A stretch of DNA of 36,864 bases from JBFXAM01 sp050184295 (GTDB lineage Bacteria; Planctomycetota; Phycisphaerae; UBA1845; Fen-1342), in the NCBI GenBank assembly GCA_050184295.1, contig JBFXAM010000040.1:1-36864 (forward strand). The letters are read 5' to 3'. This document shows, one piece after another, positions 7,660 to 14,701 of this stretch. A model generated the notes under the pieces. It did not search any database. It had not been told where the DNA came from and saw nothing but the letters and a program-made list of their open reading frames with translations. Position 1 is the first letter of the stretch. Each line of letters begins with the position of its first letter. Both the position numbers and the translations under genes were made by a program.

Positions 7660-7780
7660 ACACCGCCGCGCGACCGAATGGCATCGCGGTGAGGACACGA
7701 GCACCCGACGATTCCGCCGTCGGCGCTCGCGTGCGACGCCCGATCGCGGCGTGAAGCGGACGCCGCCCGCCGAGGTGAAC

Positions 7781-8320
7781 TCAGCGGCGCTTCTCCCCTT
7801 CGCCTTTGAGAATTCGAACGACCGTCATCATCGTATTCCAATTCCGCGTGGTCGCCGGCGCACCGAACAGTTTGTCGATCCGCCCAAGATAGCCAATTGC
7901 TTTCATCTTACGACGGTACACGCCGAAGACGAATCGGTCCCGCGTCGCGAGCACTCGCAGGAGCCACTCGCCCTCGGACGGGAGAGTGATGGGCGTGAAT
8001 GGCTGACGCCGACGCGCTTTCGACAGGATACTCACGAATCGAACGACATCCGGGGGCTCCGGCTCGGCCCCAAATGGATGGTCGGTCTCCAGACGGATGA
8101 GTTCGCGGCCGTCGCAGAGGACGACCTCCGTTTCGAACGGCAGCCTCCGAACCAATTCAGCGAGAAAGCGTGCTCGAGTTCCGAAGCTGCGGACGACGAA
8201 TGTCCCCGCCGCGCCGACGTTTACGACGTCGAACGCGCTCAGTTCTCGCGCAAGTCCGCTGGGCCGAAACGTCCGATGCCCGCCAACGTTGACGCCACGC
8301 AGAAAAGCAACCAGAGCCAT
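7781..8320 (-). CDS. DUF1697 family protein
   Basis: A 179-residue protein with the DUF1697 opening A-L-V-A-F-L-R-G-V-N-V-G-G and closing T-R-N-W-N-T-M-M-T-V-V-R-I-L. The middle has L-x-x-L-P-F-E-T-E-V-V-L-C and H-P-F as in the family. The function is unknown; relatives are small cytoplasmic alpha+beta proteins. The ATG at 8320 places the conserved block at residue 2, typical of this family, whereas a longer reading to 8356 adds 12 unsupported residues. It is convergent with the SDR gene across 121 bp and follows trmB on the same strand after 108 bp. Confidence 0.85.
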   Translation of the reverse strand: MALVAFLRGVNVGGHRTFRPSGLARELSAFDVVNVGAAGTFVVRSFGTRARFLAELVRRLPFETEVVLCDGRELIRLETDHPFGAEPEPPDVVRFVSILSKARRRQPFTPITLPSEGEWLLRVLATRDRFVFGVYRRKMKAIGYLGRIDKLFGAPATTRNWNTMMTVVRILKGEGEKRR

Positions 8321-8428
8321 ACCCGGATCCTGGAGACCGGCCCCGCCGTGCACCACGGGCGCGCTGGCGCGTGCTGGGCGATCAACGGCGGCGAACCGGG
8401 CCCCAGGCCCTGCCCCCCGCGCGTCCGC

Positions 8429-9040
8429 TCACTTGCGGCGCACCGCGATGCGGTAGATCGCACGCCCCTCTCGAAGATACTTGATCTCGAAATTCGTCTG
8501 AAGCCGCGCGTCGCTCACGCCCCACGCCGGATCGTCGAACTCGGCGCGCTCCAATCGCGGCTCCGCGGCGAGCAGCGCCACGATCTGCGAGAAATACTCC
8601 GCGTGATCCGTCTGCACCGCCCATCGCGCACCGGGTTGCAGGCAGCTCGTCGCCGCCGCCACGAACGCGGGTTCAAACAGCCGCCGCTTGTGATGCCGCT
8701 TCTTCGGCCACGGGTCCGGGTGATAAACGTGCAGCGCCGCCAGCGATCCCGCCGGGCACACCTGCCGCACGAACCACCCCGCGTCGCAGCGCAGCAGCCG
8801 CACGTTCTGCGCCCCACGCCGCTGCATGCGATCGACGGCGTAGCGGTAGAACTCGTTCGCCCATTCGATCCCGAGAAAGTTGCGCTCCGGATGATCGAGC
8901 GCGCGGCGCAGAATGAACGCGCCCTTGCCGGTCCCGATCTCCAACTCGATCGGCAGCGCGCAGCGCTCCGGCGGAAAAACCCTGTCCCATGAGAAGTCCG
9001 CCAGCGCGTCGCTCGCGACCGCCGCCGAAAACGTCGTCAT
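8429..9040 (-). CDS. trmB: tRNA (guanine46-N7)-methyltransferase TrmB
   Basis: A 203-residue class I SAM methyltransferase. E-L-E-I-G-T-G-K-G-A-F is the SAM loop, N-F-L-G-I-E-W the acidic strand, and H-P-D-P-W-P-K-K-R-H-H-K-R-R-L the TrmB signature that binds tRNA and holds the catalytic Asp. Near the C-terminus T-N-F-E-I-K-Y matches the family T-x-F-E block. The enzyme makes m7G46 in the variable loop of tRNA. The start is uncertain: ATG 9040 gives a compact protein, while ATG 9139 gives 236 residues with a poorly conserved extension. Neither has a strong ribosome site. The divergent PilZ gene begins at 9194. Confidence 0.93.
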   Translation of the reverse strand: MTTFSAAVASDALADFSWDRVFPPERCALPIELEIGTGKGAFILRRALDHPERNFLGIEWANEFYRYAVDRMQRRGAQNVRLLRCDAGWFVRQVCPAGSLAALHVYHPDPWPKKRHHKRRLFEPAFVAAATSCLQPGARWAVQTDHAEYFSQIVALLAAEPRLERAEFDDPAWGVSDARLQTNFEIKYLREGRAIYRIAVRRK

Positions 9041-9193
9041 CACGCCCAGAATATCAGACTCGTCCGAAAACCGCCGCAACCGGCCACGTTCCCCGCCTGC
9101 CGGATGCTGATTCTCCGCCCGCGATTCGCCGATGCGCATCAACGGCCCCAGCGCCTTGGTTCGGCCCGTCCGCACTGTAACGGAATCGACGCG

Positions 9194-9574
9194 ATGTCCG
9201 ATCATCCCGCTCCAGTCGATCGTCGCACGGCTGACCGCCGCCCCGCCTCGTTCGGATTCTGGATTGTGCCGCGCCGCGGCGCCGCGCCGGTTGCCGCCTG
9301 GATGATCGATATCTCGGAAGCCGGCGGCGCCTGCCTGGTCGAACCCCACATGGCTCCGCGCGTCGGCGACCGCGTGCAACTCCGCCCCATGGGCTGCGTC
9401 GATCCCGACGTTCGCCGATCCTCTCCCCCGCTCCCCAGGTTTGCTCGGGTCGTCCGCGGCGAAGACCGCGACGGGATCACCCAGGCGCTCGGCCTCCGCT
9501 TTGACCCCGCCCGTGATCCCGTCTACTCCGCCAAAGGCGGCCGGCGCGCCGCATGCTCCCGCAGCGCCCCCTGA
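9194..9574 (+). CDS. PilZ-domain protein (probable c-di-GMP receptor)
   Basis: A 126-residue protein that is essentially one PilZ domain. The N-terminal R-R-T-A-D-R-R supplies the R-x3-R ligand motif (R11, R15), and W-M-I-D-I-S-E-A-G-G gives the D-x-S-x2-G motif (39-44). P-R-V-G-D-R-V-Q-L then G-L-R-F-D complete the barrel. Both c-di-GMP-binding motifs are intact, so binding is likely. Single-domain PilZ proteins usually act on a partner, often pilus or polysaccharide machinery. A PilT-type ATPase lies 14 kb away, but nothing links them directly. The ATG at 9194 has GGAA eight bases upstream. A longer reading from 9104 would overlap the trmB upstream region. Confidence 0.82.
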   Translation: MSDHPAPVDRRTADRRPASFGFWIVPRRGAAPVAAWMIDISEAGGACLVEPHMAPRVGDRVQLRPMGCVDPDVRRSSPPLPRFARVVRGEDRDGITQALGLRFDPARDPVYSAKGGRRAACSRSAP

Positions 9575-9714
9575 GCCGGAGTCGATTGGAAGCGACCGTG
9601 CCCGTGCTGCACCGCCGGTCGCTTTCGGCGGAGGGGTCCACGACCCGCGTCGTCGGCCCGGATCCCGCCCACCGCGCGGCGTGCAGGCGTCGCGCCGATC
9701 CGCCGGATCGCGCT

Positions 9715-9744
9715 TTGGACGTTCCGCGCGCCCAACGTTACACT
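9715..9744 (+). promoter_or_regulatory. Possible promoter of pgsA-uppP with an inverted repeat over the -10 box
   Basis: TTGGAC (9715-9720) and TACACT (9739-9744) are separated by 18 bases. The -10 box overlaps the left arm of an inverted repeat, CGTTAC (9736-9741) and GTAACG (9750-9755) with an eight-base spacer. The repeat could be an operator or a leader hairpin. It lies 25-45 bases before the pgsA start. Apart from this, the 9575-9780 gap holds no recognisable gene. Confidence 0.45.
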
Positions 9745-9780
9745 TTTGCGTAACGACAACCGCGGACCGTCGACGGCTTC

Positions 9781-10476
9781 ATGAGTATCAATCTCGCCAA
9801 CCAGATCACGTTGTTCCGTCTCGCGCTCGCGATCGGATTTTTCGCGGTGCTTTCCACCGCGTCCGCCGACGCGCTCGTCCGCGAGCGTGCCCTGCTCGTG
9901 TGGACGTTCTGGATGTTCCTCGTCGCGGCGCTCGCCGACATCCTCGACGGCTACGTGGCCCGAGCGCTCGGCCAGGAAACGACATTCGGTCGCATCGTCG
10001 ACCCCGTCGTCGACAAGGTGCTCGTCTGCGGCGCGTTCATCTTCTTCGCCAGTTCTCTGTTTGCCGACCCCGCGACCGGCGTCAATCGCACCGGCGTTGC
10101 ACCGTGGATGGTCGTGCTCATCCTGGTTCGCGAATTGCTCGTCTCCGCGATCCGGTCGCACGTCGAATCCACCGGCGCCGACTTTCGCGCCGTCTGGGTT
10201 GGCAAGCTCAAGATGCTCGTTCAGTCGACCACGATCGGCGTCATCCTCGGACGCCTCGCCTGGTTCCCTTCGATCGCGTGGCTCGAGACCGCCGCCCTCG
10301 CGCTCCTCTGGCTGACCGTCACCGTGACGTTCGTCTCGATGCTTGCGTATCTCGGGCGGGCCGCCGTCTTTCTGCGCGCCAGCGCGCCGCGCCCGCCGCC
10401 GTCGAGCACCGTTCCGCCTTCCGACAGCCGTCCCGCGCGGCTCGCGGGCCATGCACCCGATCCCGCCGGGGGTTGA
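9781..10476 (+). CDS. pgsA: CDP-diacylglycerol-glycerol-3-phosphate phosphatidyltransferase (PgsA-type)
   Basis: A 231-residue membrane enzyme. The CDP-alcohol phosphotransferase signature D-G-x2-A-R-x8-G-x3-D-x3-D is complete (D-G-Y-V-A-R through G-R-I-V-D-P-V-V-D). N-L-A-N-Q-I-T-L-F-R-L opens the protein as in PgsA. About five to six membrane helices follow. The reaction joins CDP-diacylglycerol and glycerol-3-phosphate to give phosphatidylglycerol phosphate at the inner membrane. V-G-K-L-K-M-L-V-Q (about 140-148) is typical of the PgsA branch rather than of phosphatidylserine synthase. The last 35 residues are Pro/Ala-rich and likely disordered. uppP follows after 57 bp. CdsA, encoded nearby on the other strand, makes its CDP-diacylglycerol substrate. 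Confidence 0.9.
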   Translation: MSINLANQITLFRLALAIGFFAVLSTASADALVRERALLVWTFWMFLVAALADILDGYVARALGQETTFGRIVDPVVDKVLVCGAFIFFASSLFADPATGVNRTGVAPWMVVLILVRELLVSAIRSHVESTGADFRAVWVGKLKMLVQSTTIGVILGRLAWFPSIAWLETAALALLWLTVTVTFVSMLAYLGRAAVFLRASAPRPPPSSTVPPSDSRPARLAGHAPDPAGG

Positions 10477-10533
10477 GGGCTCCGCCGAGCGCGGCGCCCG
10501 GCACGATTCGCTTTCCACCGCGGAGAACGCCTC

Positions 10534-11337
10534 TTGCTCGATCTCGTTCGCGCGATTGTGTTGGGGATCATCGAGGGTCTCACCGAGTTCATCCCGGTTT
10601 CGAGCACGGGCCACCTGCTGCTTGCGTACCCGCTCCTGGGCATCGACGGCAACGCCCCGCGCTGGCAGGTGTTTCTCATCGTCTGCCAGTTGGGTGCGAT
10701 CGCGGCGGTCGCGGTGTATTTCTGGCGCGAACTGGCCGGCGGCCTCTTTCACATGCGCCCGCCGCTGACCAATCACTTGCTCACCAAGCTCGCCGTCGTG
10801 ACGGCCCCGGCGCTCGTCGTCGGCGCCGCGACCAACGCGCTCGTCGATCGCTATCTCGCGAACCCCCCTTCCGTCGCTCTGGCGCTCATCGTCGGCGCGC
10901 TGCTGATCGAGTGGGTCGACGGGCGCTATCGTCGCAGCGCGCCCATGACCATCGAAGACGTGTCGTTCATGCAGGCGTTCTGGATCGGCGTGTTGCAGTG
11001 CCTCAGCATCGTCTGGCCGGGAATCTCGCGCGCCGGCGCGACGATCATGGGCGGCATGCTGGTCGGCCTTACGCCCGCGGTCGCCGCCGAGTTCTCGTTC
11101 TTTGCCGCCATCCCCGCCATCACCGCCGCCACGGTCTACAAACTCTGGAAACTCCGCGAGCATCTCGATGCGGACGACGCCGCCATCATCGGCGTCGGAA
11201 CGGCCGTCGCGTTCGTCGTCGCCCTGCTGGTCATCGCCGGTTTCATGAACTACGTCCGCACACGCCGCTTCCGGCCGTTCGCGATCTATCGAGTCGTGCT
11301 CGGCATCGGCGTGCTGATCGCGTATTTCGCCGGCTGA
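10534..11337 (+). CDS. uppP: Undecaprenyl-diphosphate phosphatase UppP (BacA type)
   Basis: A 267-residue multi-pass membrane protein. The N-terminal motif L-G-I-I-E-G-L-T-E-F-I-P-V-S-S-T-G-H carries the acidic residues, Ser and His27 used by BacA enzymes, and the second half has P-G-I-S-R-A-G-A-T-I with its conserved Arg. The enzyme removes a phosphate from undecaprenyl diphosphate on the outer face of the membrane, recycling the carrier for cell-wall synthesis, and its overproduction confers bacitracin resistance. The start is TTG at 10534: GGAG stands eight bases upstream and the conserved N-terminus follows at once. The stop is 19 bp from the convergent cdsA stop. Confidence 0.95.
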   Translation: MLDLVRAIVLGIIEGLTEFIPVSSTGHLLLAYPLLGIDGNAPRWQVFLIVCQLGAIAAVAVYFWRELAGGLFHMRPPLTNHLLTKLAVVTAPALVVGAATNALVDRYLANPPSVALALIVGALLIEWVDGRYRRSAPMTIEDVSFMQAFWIGVLQCLSIVWPGISRAGATIMGGMLVGLTPAVAAEFSFFAAIPAITAATVYKLWKLREHLDADDAAIIGVGTAVAFVVALLVIAGFMNYVRTRRFRPFAIYRVVLGIGVLIAYFAG

Positions 11338-11356
11338 CGGCGGCTCCCGGGTTCGC

Positions 11357-12310
11357 TCACGTGAGCAACGGCACGAGCCGCGTCCAGAAGAACCACGCAA
11401 CCGGCGCCGCGAGCAAAGGCGAGTCGGCGACGTCGAGCGCACCGCCCATCCCGGGTATCACCTGCCCCGAGTCCTTCACCGCGGCGTTGCGCTTCAGCAG
11501 CGACGCACACAGGTCGCCCGCCACCGATGTCACGCCCATGACCAACCCGAACACGCCCAGCAGCGCAAAGCTGCGCCAGCCCCCGCCGAGCTCGACGAAT
11601 CCCGCACGCTCCAGGTACGCCCCGATGCCGAGCGACCACACGACGGAAAACGCCAGCCCGCCGACGAATCCTTCCCACGTCTTCTTCGGACTCAGCCATT
11701 CGATGAGCTTGTTGCGACCCGCGAGGCTCCCGACGAAGTACGCGCCGATGTCCGCCATCTTGATGCACAAGAGCGTAAACAGCAGCAGCGCAGCCCCGCC
11801 GGCGCCGCCCACTTCCAGCCGCAGTCGCACGATGAAGCCCGCCAATCCGCCGGCGTAGAAGACGATGAACACGGTCGTTGCGAGGTTCACCATCGCGTCT
11901 TCAGTCCGGCGCCAGACCGCCTGCATGAAAAACCCGCAGCCGAGCGCGATCGCCAGCGAGAGAATCGCCCACGATTCGTCGCGATAGTCCGCAAGTGCCT
12001 GCACATTGACGGAAATGTACGGACCGATGACGAGCCCCGCCGCGAACAGCTTCGCCAGCAGGTCGAACGGGCGGAACCCCAGCGCCTTGGCAAACCGCGC
12101 CAGCTCGCCGGCCACCAGCCAGGTCGTCACCAGCGTGAGCAGCGTGCAGATCAGCCCGTTGCAAAGCCAGTGGCGCACGTGCCCCAGCGGCCGCGACTCC
12201 CGCGCCGGCGCCAGCGTCGACAAGTAACCGTCGAGGACAATCAGCCCGATGAGTCCGGCCGTCAGCAGCAGGCCCGAGCGCAGTCTCTCGCGAAGGACGG
12301 GTAGCGGCAT
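11357..12310 (-). CDS. cdsA: Phosphatidate cytidylyltransferase CdsA
   Basis: A 317-residue membrane protein with about eight hydrophobic helices. The C-terminal signature S-L-L-K-R-N-A-A-V-K-D-S-G-Q, then P-G-M-G-G-A-L-D and D-S is the CdsA block that binds CTP, Mg2+ and phosphatidate. The usual H-G-G-x-L-D-R-x-D-S is altered to M-G-G-A-L-D-V-A-D-S, so His and Arg of the consensus are replaced; the acidic residues remain. I-K-M-A-D-I-G-A-Y-F-V-G and S-P-K-K-T-W-E-G-F-V-G-G are also family-typical. The product, CDP-diacylglycerol, feeds PgsA. The gene follows uppS on the same strand after a 133-bp gap, the common uppS-cdsA order. Confidence 0.9.
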   Translation of the reverse strand: MPLPVLRERLRSGLLLTAGLIGLIVLDGYLSTLAPARESRPLGHVRHWLCNGLICTLLTLVTTWLVAGELARFAKALGFRPFDLLAKLFAAGLVIGPYISVNVQALADYRDESWAILSLAIALGCGFFMQAVWRRTEDAMVNLATTVFIVFYAGGLAGFIVRLRLEVGGAGGAALLLFTLLCIKMADIGAYFVGSLAGRNKLIEWLSPKKTWEGFVGGLAFSVVWSLGIGAYLERAGFVELGGGWRSFALLGVFGLVMGVTSVAGDLCASLLKRNAAVKDSGQVIPGMGGALDVADSPLLAAPVAWFFWTRLVPLLT

Positions 12311-12443
12311 GACCTACTTCAAGCCCCACGCGCATGCGGCCGCCCGCGGCGCCGCACTCGCGCGCACACCGCGCCCCATCGCCAACGCACGCCGCGCCGC
12401 CGAGGACTCGCGCCCGCACGATCCCTTGATCGGCTTGCGCTTC

Positions 12444-13202
12444 TCACGATTGCACCAGCCCGCCATACCGCCGCTCCCGCGCCGCAAAGCTGCGGATCGC
12501 CTCGTTCAAGTCCGCCGCTCGGAAGTCCGGCCACAACACCGGCGAGGAATACAGCTCGGCATAACTGATCTGCCACAGCAGGAAATTGCTGAGCCGGAGC
12601 TCGCCCGCGGTCCGCACGACCAGGTCAGGATCCTCGATCCCCCAGGTATAGAGCGACTCGCTGATCACCGTCTCGTCGATCGCGGTCGGCGCCAGCTCGC
12701 CGCGCAGCACGCGCTCGGAGATCCTCCGCACGGCGTCGACCAACTCGGTCCGCGCGCCGTAGTTGAGCGCCAGGCAAAGCGTCATGCCCTTGTTGCCCCG
12801 GCTTTGCGCCTCCGTGATCTCCAGCTCGCGCACGACGGCGGCCGGCAGCTCCTGCCGCCGGCCGATCGAGCGCAGCCGGATGTCGTGCTCCATGATGTCC
12901 TGACGCTCACGGACCAGGTGCTCGGCGTAGAGCGCCATCAGCGCGTCGACTTCGTGTTTCGGGCGCTTCCAGTTATCCACGGAGAAGCTGTAGAGCGTCA
13001 GCGCACCGATCCCCAGCCGCGCGCAGTGCGTTACGATCTCGCGCACCGCGACCGTGCCGTGGATGTGCCCCTCGATCCGCGGGCGCCCACGCTGCCGGGC
13101 CCAGCGGCCGTTGCCGTCCATGATGATCGCGATGTGCCGCGGAATCGCCTCGCGTTCGAGACCGAGTTCCTGCCGGGGATCGAGCCGCGTCACGGTCGCC
13201 AT
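12444..13202 (-). CDS. uppS: Undecaprenyl diphosphate synthase UppS (cis-prenyltransferase)
   Basis: A 252-residue protein of normal length. P-R-H-I-A-I-I-M-D-G-N-G-R-W-A contains the catalytic Asp29. L-T-L-Y-S-F-S-V-D-N-W-K-R-P, L-A-L-N-Y-G-A-R, D-L-V-V-R-T-A-G-E-L-R-L-S-N-F-L and L-W-P-D-F are the remaining family blocks. It extends farnesyl diphosphate with cis-isoprene units to make the C55 carrier used for peptidoglycan. The ATG at 13202 lies two bases after the purA stop (TGA-GC-ATG), so translation is probably coupled to purA. A long upstream reading in the same frame is an antisense-style artefact of the purA frame shift and is not used. Confidence 0.95.
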   Translation of the reverse strand: MATVTRLDPRQELGLEREAIPRHIAIIMDGNGRWARQRGRPRIEGHIHGTVAVREIVTHCARLGIGALTLYSFSVDNWKRPKHEVDALMALYAEHLVRERQDIMEHDIRLRSIGRRQELPAAVVRELEITEAQSRGNKGMTLCLALNYGARTELVDAVRRISERVLRGELAPTAIDETVISESLYTWGIEDPDLVVRTAGELRLSNFLLWQISYAELYSSPVLWPDFRAADLNEAIRSFAARERRYGGLVQS

Positions 13203-13204
13203 GC

Positions 13205-14515
13205 TCAGGACTCGCTCCCGACGTGGATCATCTGTTCCCGCTCCGGTCCCACGCCGACCAACCGGACCGGGGCGCCCAGGCGCTGCCCGATCGCCTCGAC
13301 ATAAGCGCGCGTCGCGGCGGGCAGGTCGCCCCAGCGACGGCAGGAGCGCAGATCGGCATCCCAGCCCGCGAACCTCTCGTACACAGGCTCTGCGCCCTCC
13401 AGTTCGTACGCGTCGGCGGGAATTGAGTTCAGCGCCTTTCCGCCTGCGCGATAACCCACGCACATCGGAATCTCATCGAACCCCGACAGCGTGTCGAGGT
13501 GCATCACCGCCAGGGCTGTGGGGCCATTGATCATCGCCGCATACGCGGCCGCCGCCGCGTCGAACCATCCGCACCGTCGCGGCCGGCCGGTGGTCGTTCC
13601 GAATTCGTGCCCGCGCTGCCGGATCGTGTCGCCCACGGCGCCGGCCTGCTCGGTCGGAAACGGCCCCGCCCCGACGCGCGTCGAATAGGCTTTGACTACG
13701 CCCACGACCGAGCGGATCGCCATCGGCGCCACGCCTGAACCGTTGGCCGCACCGCCCACCCCGGCACTCGCGCTCGTGACAAACGGATACGTGCCATGGT
13801 CCACGTCCAGCAGCGCGCCCTGCGCGCCCTCGAACAAGACCCGCCGCCCTGCACGCACCAGCCGGTTGGACAGCGCCGCGGTGTCGCACACAAATGGCCG
13901 CAACTGCTCCCCGAACGCGAGGTATTCGCCCGCGATCGCCTCGGGATCGTATTCTTCGCGCTCGTCGTACAACGCCGCGAAAATCGCGTTCCGATGAGCC
14001 ACCACCGCCGCCAGTCGCTCCCGAAAACGCTGCGGCGTCATCAGGTCGCACACCCGCACGCCCCAGTGCCGCAACAGCTTGTCCGCGTAGCACGGCCCGA
14101 TGCCGCGCCCCGTCGTGCCGATCCGCTCGTTCGGCGGCGCGGCACGCTCGCTGAGCTGATCCTCGCGCCGGTGATAAGGCAATACCAGATGCGCGCGATC
14201 GCTCAGCCGCAGATTCTCGTCGACCGCGACGCCGCGCGCGCGCAGCGATTGAATCTCGCCGATGAGCACGGCGGGATCGATCACCGCGCCGTTGCCGATG
14301 ATGTTCACGACGTTCGGTCGCAGGATGCCGCTCGGAACCTGGTGCAGCGCGAACTTCTCGCCGCCGACCACGACCGTGTGTCCGGCATTGGCGCCGCCGC
14401 TGAATCGGACGACGACGTCGAAGTGCTCGACGAGCAGGTCGACGACCTTGCCCTTGCCTTCGTCGCCCCAGAGGAGCCCGACGACGCACGTATTGCCAAG
14501 CTGATCAGGACGCAT
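13205..14515 (-). CDS. purA: Adenylosuccinate synthetase PurA
   Basis: A 436-residue cytoplasmic enzyme that joins IMP and aspartate with GTP on the route to AMP. G-L-L-W-G-D-E-G-K-G-K holds the catalytic Asp18 and phosphate loop, and G-G-A-N-A-G-H-T the catalytic His. G-T-T-G-R-G-I-G-P-C-Y, F-E-G-A-Q-G-A-L-L-D-V-D-H-G-T-Y-P, T-R-V-G-A-G-P-F-P-T-E and T-G-R-P-R-R-C-G-W-F-D are all present. The segment after Y-P-F-V-T-S reads A-S-A-G-V-G-G-A-A-N-G-S-G rather than the usual S-N-T-T-A-G-G, a mild divergence. ATG 14515 is preferred over TTG 14533 for its fit to family starts. uppS follows two bases downstream. Confidence 0.96.
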   Translation of the reverse strand: MRPDQLGNTCVVGLLWGDEGKGKVVDLLVEHFDVVVRFSGGANAGHTVVVGGEKFALHQVPSGILRPNVVNIIGNGAVIDPAVLIGEIQSLRARGVAVDENLRLSDRAHLVLPYHRREDQLSERAAPPNERIGTTGRGIGPCYADKLLRHWGVRVCDLMTPQRFRERLAAVVAHRNAIFAALYDEREEYDPEAIAGEYLAFGEQLRPFVCDTAALSNRLVRAGRRVLFEGAQGALLDVDHGTYPFVTSASAGVGGAANGSGVAPMAIRSVVGVVKAYSTRVGAGPFPTEQAGAVGDTIRQRGHEFGTTTGRPRRCGWFDAAAAAYAAMINGPTALAVMHLDTLSGFDEIPMCVGYRAGGKALNSIPADAYELEGAEPVYERFAGWDADLRSCRRWGDLPAATRAYVEAIGQRLGAPVRLVGVGPEREQMIHVGSES

Positions 14516-14602
14516 GCGTGAGTTCGCTCGCAATCGCCACCGGCGCGAATCGGGGGCCGCCCGGGTCAGCCGAGCTGTCGCCCGCTCCAGCGCAACCGCG
14601 AC

Positions 14603-14631
14603 GTTCTAACGCCTTTTAGGCAGCCTGACAA
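14603..14631 (-). promoter_or_regulatory. Possible promoter of purA-uppS
   Basis: On the minus strand TTGTCA (14626-14631, five of six) and TAGAAC (14603-14608, four of six) are 17 bases apart. The spacer contains a small dyad, GCCTAAAAGGC (14611-14621), which could be a protein site. The predicted start lies about 80 bases before the purA ATG. It sits in the 186-bp gap downstream of the hypothetical gene that ends at 14702. Confidence 0.45.
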
Positions 14632-14701
14632 ACCGCGCGGGGCGCGCCCGGCAGCCCGTCCACGCCGGAGTCAAGAGTTCGTTTGGCCGTCCCCGCGACG
14701 T

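Noticed and set aside
11355..11366. 12-bp palindrome GCTCACGTGAGC at the cdsA stop
   Set aside because: It overlaps coding sequence and has no T run. Short palindromes are common in GC-rich DNA, so I do not call it a terminator or operator.
9523..11442. 639-codon open frame on minus antisense to pgsA and uppP
   Set aside because: Low-complexity Asp/Arg/Glu composition and no domain; both sense genes have complete catalytic signatures.
9441..11858. 805-codon open frame on plus across pilZ, pgsA, uppP and cdsA
   Set aside because: The translation is Arg/Pro/Ala-rich with no motif, and it overlaps three well-supported enzymes in other frames.
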